Positions 1-5,968 of a stretch of 17,397 nt of DNA are shown here, one piece after another (position 1 is the stretch's first letter; each line of letters begins with the position of its first letter). The stretch is from DATIJJ01 sp035478795 (GTDB taxonomy: Bacteria > Pseudomonadota > Gammaproteobacteria > DSM-16500). A program made the position numbers and the translations under genes. Below the pieces are notes generated by a model, which was given only the letters and a program-made list of their open reading frames with translations, made no database searches and was not told where the DNA came from. Where the stretch lies: contig DATIJJ010000045.1 of assembly GCA_035478795.1 (NCBI GenBank), forward strand, positions 1 to 17,397, given 5' to 3'.

Positions 1-179
1 AATAATTGAAAAAATCCCAGCAAGCCGACCATCAGTGTCGAATGCGTTTCATGGTAAATCTGATAAGGCAGCGCGACACTGGTGATCATCGTGCCAATGA
101 ATGAAACAAATTGACCTAAAAAAAGCAGCCCGAAATTGCGATTGCGGAATAATAATGAAAAATTTAAAAGGTACTTCAT
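1..179 (-). CDS. MFS transporter, N-terminal fragment (cut by window edge)
   Basis: Reading the minus strand from the ATG at 179 gives 59 uninterrupted codons that continue past the window edge. The peptide starts MKYLLNFSLLFRNRNFGLLF and continues with LGQFVSFIGTMITSVALPYQ. This is the typical start of major facilitator superfamily exporters of the EntS/MFS_3 type: a short cytoplasmic leader with RNRNF, then the first membrane helix and the loop ending in LPYQIY. Such proteins export small molecules by proton antiport; the substrate cannot be read from this part. No clear Shine-Dalgarno sequence precedes the ATG. The start is chosen because the family motif begins a few residues later. Only the first helix and the beginning of the second are visible. 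Confidence 0.75.
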   Translation of the reverse strand, partial: MKYLLNFSLLFRNRNFGLLFLGQFVSFIGTMITSVALPYQIYHETHSTLMVGLLGFFQL

Positions 180-254
180 AAGACAAACCCGGGCGAAGAA
201 AAAGTGGGAGGATTGTAACGTGATGGCTTCAAAAAAGCGATGGTGTTGCACACA

Positions 255-352
255 TATCCGAGCCTCGAGCGTCAGGGAGCGTCACAGGTTCTGCAAGATA
301 TCAATGAAATTAACAAGTATCGTGACGCTCCCTGACAGTCGCGGCTCGGATA
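255..352. repeat. 31-bp imperfect inverted repeat with 36-nt spacer
   Basis: The left arm 255-285 and right arm 322-352 are reverse complements over 10 bp (TATCCGAGCC) and 15 bp (GTCAGGGAGCGTCAC), separated by a 6-bp block that does not match well. The arms are GC-rich and sit in an AT-rich gap. No T-run follows on either strand, so it does not look like a simple intrinsic terminator. The structure resembles dispersed palindromic repeats or a small non-autonomous element; the function is unknown. Confidence 0.8.
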
Positions 353-403
353 AGCCATGATTTGCGCAATAATGCCGAAACGGGTCTACTGAGGAATTTC
401 ATT

Positions 404-551
404 TAACTAGTTGATTATACTAAAGTATTTTTTAAAAAGTGTTGGTTGGAAAAATTAAAAAATATGTAACTTATTGAATATACTAACAAATTTATTTTTT
501 GGTCGATAGGGCGATTATAAGGGTTTTTTAATTAACTATATGATTATACTA
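404..551. repeat. Pair of imperfect 19-bp direct repeats, 129 bp apart
   Basis: Positions 404-422 (TAACTAGTTGATTATACTA) and 533-551 (TAACTATATGATTATACTA) differ at two bases. Both are followed by T-rich sequence. They could be protein-binding sites or a footprint of an old insertion, but low-complexity AT-rich sequence produces such matches easily. Confidence 0.5.
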
Positions 552-590
552 TGTTTTTTGTATTTTTTAATATGGCACAGTCTTTATGGC

Positions 591-653
591 GCTGATTAGA
601 ACGCCTTCCTCCTCCGGGGGAAGGTGGCCGAAGGCCGGATGGGGGGATCAAAA
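591..653 (+). repeat. Left arm of 63-bp inverted repeat around DUF559 gene
   Basis: This arm carries two hairpin units and also encodes the last residues and the TAA stop of the DUF559 protein (the tail contains RPSATFPRRRKAF). The GC content drops sharply outside the arm. Confidence 0.9.
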
Positions 654-988
654 CAACGCCCCCATATATCATTCAGAACTTTTTCTATATTTCCCAATAC
701 CTCATTATTCCAATAACGCAATACCTTATACCCAATCGATTCAAGATAGTCTGTTCTTTTTAAGTCATAATCTTCCTGATCAAGATGTTGTGATCCATCC
801 AATTCGATAATTATTTTTGGCTGGAAAGAAACAAAATCAACAATGTAATTCCCGATGACAACCTGAGTGTGAAACCGTATACCAGCGAGGTTTTTACGTC
901 GCAGTTGGCTCCATAATTTTTTTTCTGCCATGGTCATATTTTTGCGTAACAGCCGTGCTCTGTTTTTTAATGTATTATTGTCTTGCAT
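596..988 (-). CDS. DUF559 / Vsr-like endonuclease domain protein
   Basis: This 130-residue protein has the DUF559 pattern: an N-terminal helix with ARLLRKNMTMAEKKLW, then LRRKNLAGIRFHTQ, then the metal-site strands IVDFVSF and IIELDGSQH, and the segment YLESIGYKVLRYWNNEV. These match the PD-(D/E)XK-like fold related to Vsr mismatch endonuclease, with D of VDF and E of IELDG as likely metal ligands. The cellular role of the family is not settled. I start at the ATG at 988 rather than at the frame opening near 1054. The upstream part is only a translation of the repeat arm, while GGGGGGA in that arm sits 7 nt before this ATG like a ribosome-binding site. The C-terminal tail after GRCFDPP is encoded by the other arm and is probably not part of the fold. 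Confidence 0.85.
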   Translation of the reverse strand: MQDNNTLKNRARLLRKNMTMAEKKLWSQLRRKNLAGIRFHTQVVIGNYIVDFVSFQPKIIIELDGSQHLDQEDYDLKRTDYLESIGYKVLRYWNNEVLGNIEKVLNDIWGRCFDPPIRPSATFPRRRKAF

Positions 989-989
989 T

Positions 990-1052
990 TTTTGATCCCC
1001 CCATCCGGCCTTCGGCCACCTTCCCCCGGAGGAGGAAGGCGTTCTAAGCAGC
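990..1052 (-). repeat. Right arm of 63-bp inverted repeat around DUF559 gene
   Basis: Reverse complement of 591-653 with a single mismatch. On the minus strand this arm lies directly upstream of the DUF559 ATG and supplies the purine-rich GGGGGGA that can act as its Shine-Dalgarno sequence. Confidence 0.9.
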
Positions 1053-1134
1053 ACTTGATTAATGTGTTTGAGGACAAGTCGCGGTACAACATGAATGAAA
1101 TAAATACCTGATTGGCTACTAAAAATATCTCTAT

Positions 1135-1395
1135 CTACCCTGCTTCCTGTATATGTTTACAAGAAATTATTTTACCGTGTAACCATTTAGCTTCTTGAAT
1201 GATATCACTAAGCGCCCACAGATAATTGTTAACAATATCAGCATCATAAACATCCATATCAGCAACTGCCCCGATAGCAGCAATCGCATGAGCCTTGCAT
1301 AGAGAAGCATTGACTGCTTCAAAGAGCTGATTAAAACTGACTGCCGGATTGAATAAATAGATACCATTAGATGTTTGATTTTGTTGAGTGCTCAT
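1135..1395 (-). CDS. Small hypothetical protein (86 aa), possibly DUF3077-like
   Basis: The ATG at 1395 is preceded by a strong Shine-Dalgarno AGGAG, 8 nt upstream. The product begins MSTQQNQTSNGIYLFNPA and continues with an amphipathic segment (FNQLFEAVNASLCKAHAIAA) and WALSDIIQEAKWLHGKI. The pattern of a short leader, then LFN-P, an A-rich helix and a W-A-L helix weakly recalls DUF3077 proteins of Pseudomonas and related bacteria; this is a guess from pattern only. It has no signal peptide or membrane segment. The same frame stays open upstream to about 1590, but that part coincides with RNA-like hairpins and is treated as leader. The long structured leader suggests control by RNA folding or premature termination, as in phage P4-type elements. 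Confidence 0.65.
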   Translation of the reverse strand: MSTQQNQTSNGIYLFNPAVSFNQLFEAVNASLCKAHAIAAIGAVADMDVYDADIVNNYLWALSDIIQEAKWLHGKIISCKHIQEAG

Positions 1396-1598
1396 AAAAA
1401 AGCTCCTGGTTGATATTTCCTGGTTAAACCTCTTAAAAGGTAGTCGGGAGCTAAGAACCGTAACCAGTACGGCGAGCTTATTTACGGACGAACCGCTATT
1501 GTATTTAGCTGCACTCCCGACCATAAACGATAAACAAAAAAACCGCTTATCTGTCGGGGCGGTGACCGCTGGTTTAGGTGTTCTTAGCACCGATACAA
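1396..1598 (-). ncRNA. Structured leader resembling P4-type CI / C4 antisense immunity RNA
   Basis: On the minus strand the leader shows nested pairing: GTCGGGAG (1514-1521) with CTCCCGAC (1443-1450), continued by CTAA (1505-1508) with TTAG (1451-1454), and an inner stem CCGTAA/TTACGG (1482-1487 with 1458-1463). Upstream is a terminator-like hairpin whose loop contains CCCGAC (1553-1558). That loop is also complementary to GTCGGGAG, so one central segment can pair with either an upstream or a downstream partner. This A-B-C layout is that of the phage P4 immunity region, where CI RNA pairs with flanking sites to cause early termination. The peptide read from this strand (FFCLSFMVGSA) also recalls Ash/Icd-like frames often annotated over such RNAs. 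The boundaries are approximate and the family assignment is inference. Confidence 0.5.
1536..1563 (-). terminator. Terminator-like hairpin within the leader (candidate attenuator)
   Basis: Minus-strand stem ACCGC/GCGGT (1559-1563 with 1542-1546) is followed directly by seven T residues (1536-1542). The loop contains CCCGAC, which can pair with the downstream GTCGGGAG, so formation of this hairpin could be switched by the rest of the leader. Confidence 0.5.
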
Positions 1599-1627
1599 AG
1601 ATTGCCTGAGATTAAAATGATGGTCAA
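1599..1627 (-). promoter_or_regulatory. Weak candidate promoter for the leader and 86-aa gene
   Basis: On the minus strand TTGACC (1622-1627) is a good -35 match. It lies 17 nt before CAATCT (1599-1604), a poor -10 match. The position just upstream of the structured leader is sensible, but the -10 element is weak. Confidence 0.25.
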
Positions 1628-1666
1628 GCTATAACACAAGTTAGACAGAAAATCTGTCGCATACCT

Positions 1667-3061
1667 TTAAACCCGATAACCATGGTCCCGCAAGAACCTT
1701 AAAAACCGCTGGCCCTCTTCACTGTAATCTTCGTAACAATAAATTTTCACGTAATTTTTGATGAGGTGTTCATACTCCGGCGTGCCAATCACTTGCAGAA
1801 TCGACTCGGCCCGTTCAGCATCGGAAGGTGTCGCACCACCACACGCCTGAAATAAAATGGCCGCCAGCGTTTCGGCAAAGCACGCCTTCCTGACACTGTC
1901 TGCTTGCTGAAACCGCTGAATACAAAATTGCAGCGCACGGTCCTTGTTCCATTCTCGCCATTGATTAAAAAATTTCAGTGAGAGATTTTTGTAATGCGAA
2001 ATCTCATCAGAAAAATTTTCATTCCCGCTGAATAATAAAAAAAACAACGCCGGAATACAGGCTTCCACATTGGCCCAGGAACAATTTCCGCTAATCTGCG
2101 CATGCACGTTTAATTCAGCAATCGGTTGCAATGCCAGAAAATGCGGTAATGCATCATTGATGAAAGAATCCGATTGTTTCTCATACATCAACGCCTGAAT
2201 AAAAGACATATCGCATCCTTCAGGCCGATCCATTTGATAAATCAGAACGGGATCAAAAAGACGGCTGTCTTCACGTCGATCGCATTTCACCAGAATGTTT
2301 CCAAATTTAATGAACGTAATCGCATGGCCTTCATAACCGACCGGAATGACCAGCGGTTCTTCATGAATCAGCGGTTGAATAGCGTCCTGATGTCGTTTGA
2401 TATCCACCTGATATTGCTGGTATCTGATTAATTGCGAAGCGCGAGTCAGTGTATCCACCACCACCTGAAAATAATGAATGTATTGACGTAATTTTCTGCC
2501 TGCAAAATGATTTTTAAATTGATCGAGTGAATCGGAAATCAAACCCAGACTCACTTCAAGAAAAAATCCTTCAAAATCCACTTCGATAAATTGATTTTTG
2601 GGATCAATAATAGAAGCCGTTCCAACCAGCTCAAAAATATGGCCCAACAATTTGGTATTCATGTAATCCTGGGCGAATTCAAGGGACGCACCATGACGCA
2701 GCAATAATCCCTTCATGCCATTTTGTTGACGAAGCAGTGGCATGAGTAAAACAGGCTGACCGGATAAATTACAGGCATCCGGATCCGCACCATTTTTCAA
2801 AAATAATCTCGCCATGTCTTCATTATTATTTTCCGCCGCCCAGTGCAACGCAGTGCCACCCAACGCATCCGGCTGCTTCGGATTCGCGCCCGCCTGAATC
2901 AACCACGTCGCCATGTCCAGACGATTTGCAATCGCTGCTTCAATTAATGGCGTAAAACCATATTCGTCAATGACATTGACATGAACGCCATGCGACAACA
3001 TGGCTTTGACCGCTTCTGTATTTTCATCAAGGATGGCATCCGCGAGCGACAACGTTTTCAT
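1667..3061 (-). CDS. ankH: AnkH/LegA3-like Dot/Icm effector: ankyrin repeats plus cysteine-protease-like domain
   Basis: This 464-residue protein starts with about three ankyrin repeats (GFTPLIEAAIANRLDMATWL at 35-54; GGTALHWAAENNNEDMARLF at 68-87; a degenerate third at 100-130). A C-terminal region follows with GHAITF (H246), a nearby D261 and SGNCSWANVEA (C327). These resemble the His/Cys/Asp pocket described for AnkH (LegA3, Lpg2300), a core Legionella effector reported to bind the host 7SK snRNP component LARP7. The His precedes the Cys in the chain. The C-terminus is rich in acidic residues (CYEDYSEEGQRF), consistent with an E-block-type Dot/Icm signal. The ATG overlaps the stop of the upstream gene by 4 nt, implying translational coupling. 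Effector function here is inferred from family resemblance. If the assignment is wrong, it is still an ankyrin protein with a protease-like domain. Confidence 0.75.
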   Translation of the reverse strand: MKTLSLADAILDENTEAVKAMLSHGVHVNVIDEYGFTPLIEAAIANRLDMATWLIQAGANPKQPDALGGTALHWAAENNNEDMARLFLKNGADPDACNLSGQPVLLMPLLRQQNGMKGLLLRHGASLEFAQDYMNTKLLGHIFELVGTASIIDPKNQFIEVDFEGFFLEVSLGLISDSLDQFKNHFAGRKLRQYIHYFQVVVDTLTRASQLIRYQQYQVDIKRHQDAIQPLIHEEPLVIPVGYEGHAITFIKFGNILVKCDRREDSRLFDPVLIYQMDRPEGCDMSFIQALMYEKQSDSFINDALPHFLALQPIAELNVHAQISGNCSWANVEACIPALFFLLFSGNENFSDEISHYKNLSLKFFNQWREWNKDRALQFCIQRFQQADSVRKACFAETLAAILFQACGGATPSDAERAESILQVIGTPEYEHLIKNYVKIYCYEDYSEEGQRFLRFLRDHGYRV

Positions 3062-3609
3062 CGGGGTCTCGGGGTCGGATTAAATTTGGGTGCCGCGCGC
3101 AACTCGTGCCGATTTTCCAGACGGTTTTCCAAACGATTTTCAAGCTCGCTGCGTTTTTCATCGTTCGTATTTTTTAAATTGTCATTCGGAAGCACAACAA
3201 CCTGTCTGTCCATGCCGGAAAATTGCGCTCTTTGGGTAATGCGATGTTCTTTATATTTCTGGAATGCACTCGAACCCAATCCCCGACCGCGGCCCAAACG
3301 ATTGCCCGTGGCCGTGAGGTGCGCACGGTTTTCTTTCATCATTTTGCGGTCTTTACGGGTGATTTTTTGTTTATTGACGAATTCCCTGTGCAACTCTTCA
3401 TGAATGGCCAATAATCGTTTGATTTCTGCGGAGGGCAGGACATCATCACGCAGTGGCGTTGCAAGCGATTCCCGATAACGAAAGCGTATCTCGCCCCCGG
3501 CACCACCTTGCCCGGTGCTACCACTGTCACCTTCCTGGCCGCCGTTCTCTTCATCCTGATTCAGTTTGTTTTCATTGTCATTTTTCATATCAGTCAGATG
3601 GCCTGTCAT
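3058..3609 (-). CDS. Unrecognised charged protein with LENR tandem repeats, coupled to ankH
   Basis: This product of about 183 residues is low in complexity. It has an acidic, glycine-rich N-terminal part (NQDEENGGQEGDSGSTGQGG), a basic middle (NKQKITRKDRKMMKENRAHL, then GRGRGLG), and three LENR tetrapeptides in tandem near the C-terminus, encoded by a diverging 12-bp repeat around 3110-3150. It has no signal peptide or membrane segment, and I recognise no domain. Its stop overlaps the ankH start (ATGA), so the two are co-translated. An effector, an effector partner or a regulator are all possible; none is shown. The start is uncertain: ATG at 3609 or ATG at 3588, neither with a good Shine-Dalgarno sequence. 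A -10 box lies 27 nt upstream of 3609. Confidence 0.65.
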   Translation of the reverse strand: MTGHLTDMKNDNENKLNQDEENGGQEGDSGSTGQGGAGGEIRFRYRESLATPLRDDVLPSAEIKRLLAIHEELHREFVNKQKITRKDRKMMKENRAHLTATGNRLGRGRGLGSSAFQKYKEHRITQRAQFSGMDRQVVVLPNDNLKNTNDEKRSELENRLENRLENRHELRAAPKFNPTPRPR

Positions 3610-3635
3610 CAATGGAACGCTACTTACACTCTCTT

Positions 3636-3641
3636 ATTATA
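3636..3641 (-). promoter_or_regulatory. Perfect -10 box (TATAAT) for the ankH unit
   Basis: On the minus strand TATAAT is read exactly here, in the short gap between the MBL gene end and the charged-protein gene. Transcription would start around 3629. No good -35 match lies at 17 nt, so the promoter may need an activator. Confidence 0.5.
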
Positions 3642-3668
3642 CGCATTTTTACGGGTTTTTCTGCTAAA

Positions 3669-5024
3669 TCACAAGTCAACACTGTATAAATAATCCGGTA
3701 TCACACACGGCCAGTCATAGCGTTCCTCAATTTTTTCCTTGAGGGATAATGCCGCCTCCGGTTCGCCATGTGTGATAAACACCTGGCGTGGATGATGGTT
3801 GAAATTTTTTAGCCATTCCAGAATTTCTTCATAATCCGCATGCGCCGACATATTGCTCAAGACATTGACCTCGGCACGAATGAATGTGTCTTCACCAAAA
3901 ATTTTGATCGACTCCTTGCCGTTAATGATGTCAGCACCCCGTGTTCCCGCTGCCTGATAACCCGCAAATACAATGGCATTTTTTGCATCCGGCGCAAACT
4001 GTTTGACATGATGCAGGACACGTCCACCTTCCAGCATCCCGCTCGCTGAAATAATAATTTTAGGCGTATTATCCTGACCCAGTGCCTGCGATTCTTCCTT
4101 GGTGGTAATGTACTTTGCAACTTCACTCACTTTTTCGGATAAAGCCGCATCCAGGCGATGAAGCTTCGTGTATTTTCGAAAAATATCCGTCGCACTTTTT
4201 GCCATCGGACTATCGAGATAAATCGGCAAATCAGGAATACGTTTTTTGATTTTTAACTGATACATAAAAAATAATAAATGCTGCGCACGTCCCACAGCAA
4301 AAGCCGGAATAATAACTGTTCCGTCACGTTTCGCGACGCGGTTGATGATCTCGCAGAGTTCATCCAGCGGATTGATTTTTTTGTGCAACCGATTTCCGTA
4401 AGTTGATTCCAGTACCAGATAATCCGCTGCTTGCATGATGGAAGGAGGATACATGATGGGGTCATGAGGTCGTCCGAGATCGCCTGAAAATAACAGCGTC
4501 GTGCCATTGTGTTTTACCTGAATAAATGTGGCGCCGAGAATATGTCCGGCCGGAATGAGCGAGATATGCGTTTCATCACCAAATTTATAATTTTTTCTAA
4601 AGTCCAGCGCGCGAAACTGTAACAGGGTTTGTTCCGCTTCAACGCGCGTGTACAAGGGCACAGCCGGTTTATGTTTGCTGTAGCCATGCTTGTTCGCAAA
4701 TTTGGCTTCTTCTTCCTGTAAATACCCACTGTCCGGCAATAACACGGCGCATAAATCTTTCGTCGCGTGTGAACAATAAATTTTCCCGGTAAATCCATTT
4801 TTGACGAGAACAGGCAAATAGCCACTGTGATCGATGTGTGCATGCGTCAAAATAACGGCATGAATACGCGAAGGTTCAACCGGAAAAGTGTCCCAGTTAC
4901 GCTGGCGTAATTCTTTCAATCCCTGAAACAATCCGCAATCAATCAAAAAATTTTTTTCATTCACATTCAGTAAAAATTTGGAACCGGTGACTGTGTTCGT
5001 CGCACCTAAAAAGGTCAATCGCAT
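3669..5024 (-). CDS. MBL-fold beta-CASP ribonuclease / RNA-specificity metallo-hydrolase
   Basis: The 451-residue protein has the metallo-beta-lactamase metal motifs: HAHIDH at 61-66, H161 in PAGHILGA and D182 in FSGDLGR. The beta-CASP motifs follow: A in ESTYGNR (from 206), B in IIPAFAVGRAQ, C in NMSAHADYEE, and a final THGE. This set is that of the YSH1/CPSF73-like nucleases that cut or trim RNA using two zinc ions; the bacterial members are usually annotated as MBL-fold RNA-specificity proteins. The length fits the family, with no KH domain and no membrane segment. Its ATG overlaps the end of etfA by 10 nt, with AAGGA 6 nt upstream inside etfA, so it is probably the third gene of the etf operon. 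The link between RNA processing and the electron-transfer genes is not obvious. Confidence 0.9.
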   Translation of the reverse strand: MRLTFLGATNTVTGSKFLLNVNEKNFLIDCGLFQGLKELRQRNWDTFPVEPSRIHAVILTHAHIDHSGYLPVLVKNGFTGKIYCSHATKDLCAVLLPDSGYLQEEEAKFANKHGYSKHKPAVPLYTRVEAEQTLLQFRALDFRKNYKFGDETHISLIPAGHILGATFIQVKHNGTTLLFSGDLGRPHDPIMYPPSIMQAADYLVLESTYGNRLHKKINPLDELCEIINRVAKRDGTVIIPAFAVGRAQHLLFFMYQLKIKKRIPDLPIYLDSPMAKSATDIFRKYTKLHRLDAALSEKVSEVAKYITTKEESQALGQDNTPKIIISASGMLEGGRVLHHVKQFAPDAKNAIVFAGYQAAGTRGADIINGKESIKIFGEDTFIRAEVNVLSNMSAHADYEEILEWLKNFNHHPRQVFITHGEPEAALSLKEKIEERYDWPCVIPDYLYSVDL

Positions 5025-5968
5025 TTCATTTCCTTACTTAATTCATCCTGTAATTCAGGCAGTATTTTAAAAAGGTCACCGACCAGACCGTAATCCGCCA
5101 CCTCGAAAACCGGTGCTTCCGGATCATTGTTGATCGCCACAATCACCTTGCTGTCTTTCATTCCGGCAAGATGCTGTATCGCACCGGAAATACCTATTGC
5201 AATATACAAATCAGGTGCGACGACTTTTCCTGTCTGTCCCACCTGATAATCATTCGGCGCAAAGCCTGCATCGACCGCAGCACGCGATGCACCGACTGCC
5301 GCTCCAATGCTGTCTGCAAATCGTTCGAGTTGTTTGAAATTGTCAGCGCTTTTAAAAGCGCGCCCGCCCGAGACCACGATACGTGCATCGGTTAATTCCG
5401 GTCGCCCGGAATGCGTCAATGTCTCACTCACAAATTCAGATTGCGTGTTCGGAATAATGTCTGTCAAAGGTTCAATGATGAGCTTTGGATTTTCTTCCCG
5501 TTTGCTGCCTGAAAAAGCCGTTTTTCGAATGGTCAGCACCTTGATATGATCCGAACTTTTGACTGTCATTAATGCATTACCTGCATAAATCGGTCGAACA
5601 AACACATCGGGAGAAATAATCTCTGTCACATCCGATAGCATGTTTACATCCAGCAAGGCTGCAACTCGCGGCAAACTATTTTTTCCATACGTCGTGCCCG
5701 CTGTCAGAATGACATCATATTCCTTTGCAATGTGAGCAATGAGTGGCGCCACATTTTCGGGAAGCTCATGTGCATACTCCGGTGCATCAGCAACACGAAT
5801 GCGATCGACAGCCAGCGACTTTTTCGCATCCGAAAGAACGGCATCACATAAATGTCCGATGAGAAGAGCATCGATCGTATCACCGAGTTGCCTTGCTGCA
5901 GACAGCGCGTGAAAATTGGCAGACAGGAGATGCGTATCGTCGTGTTCAAGCAACAGAAGTATTTTCAT
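5015..5968 (-). CDS. etfA: Electron transfer flavoprotein alpha subunit
   Basis: This 317-residue protein matches EtfA. The C-terminal FAD-binding domain contains RIVVSGGRAFKS, a G-A-A-V-G-A-S-R-A-A-V-D-A-G-F stretch, QVGQTGKVVAPDLYIAIGIS and the signature GAIQHLAGM, then INNDPEAPVFEVADYGLVGD. EtfA holds FAD and, with EtfB, carries electrons from acyl-CoA dehydrogenases to ETF-ubiquinone oxidoreductase. I start at the ATG at 5968, whose A is also the last base of the etfB stop (TGATG). A TTG one codon earlier is possible but less likely. Stop-start overlap with etfB and a 10-nt overlap with the MBL gene show one transcription unit. Confidence 0.96.
   Translation of the reverse strand: MKILLLLEHDDTHLLSANFHALSAARQLGDTIDALLIGHLCDAVLSDAKKSLAVDRIRVADAPEYAHELPENVAPLIAHIAKEYDVILTAGTTYGKNSLPRVAALLDVNMLSDVTEIISPDVFVRPIYAGNALMTVKSSDHIKVLTIRKTAFSGSKREENPKLIIEPLTDIIPNTQSEFVSETLTHSGRPELTDARIVVSGGRAFKSADNFKQLERFADSIGAAVGASRAAVDAGFAPNDYQVGQTGKVVAPDLYIAIGISGAIQHLAGMKDSKVIVAINNDPEAPVFEVADYGLVGDLFKILPELQDELSKEMKCD

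Larger units (their letters stand above)
180..590. other. Non-coding accessory gap, AT-rich in its right half
   Basis: I see no convincing gene here. The left part holds a long imperfect palindrome (255-352). From about 390 to 590 the sequence becomes very AT-rich and contains two near-identical 19-bp segments. The 74-codon frame at 136-360 reads through the palindrome, has no family resemblance and overlaps the MFS start, so it is not called. Confidence 0.6.
591..1052 (-). mobile_element. DUF559 nuclease gene enclosed by 63-bp inverted repeats (candidate mobile element)
   Basis: The arms 591-653 and 990-1052 are perfect reverse complements except for one base (595 against 1048). They enclose a single gene for a DUF559/Vsr-like endonuclease on the minus strand. 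Each arm is very GC-rich compared with its surroundings and can fold into two adjacent hairpins: CCTTCCTCC with GGGGGAAGG (604-612/616-624) and GGCC-GAA-GGCC (626-636). The layout recalls REP elements flanking RAYT transposases, but with a different enzyme. No clear target-site duplication was found at the outer edges. That the unit moves is inference. Confidence 0.55.

Noticed and set aside
586..810. 74-codon plus-strand frame over the DUF559 gene
   Set aside because: It is the translation of the left repeat arm and the antisense of the nuclease gene, with no family resemblance.
991..1054. N-terminal extension of the DUF559 protein through the right arm
   Set aside because: The extension only translates the repeat, and homologues of this domain begin near the ATG at 988.
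1048..1060. Possible target-site duplication (TGATTA at 593-598 and 1055-1060)
   Set aside because: One copy lies inside the arm and the match is only 6 bp of AT-rich sequence, so chance is sufficient.
1396..1590. Upstream extension of the 86-aa gene frame (65 extra codons, Ash/Icd-like look)
   Set aside because: The frame coincides with strong RNA stems and a terminator-like hairpin, while AGGAG directly precedes the ATG at 1395. It is treated as leader RNA.
3332..3554. 71-codon minus frame inside the charged-protein gene
   Set aside because: Shifted-frame shadow with no start signal; the frame coupled to ankH is preferred.
3453..3693. Plus-strand frames opposite the charged-protein gene
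   Set aside because: No recognisable domain and antisense to a frame that is coupled to ankH.
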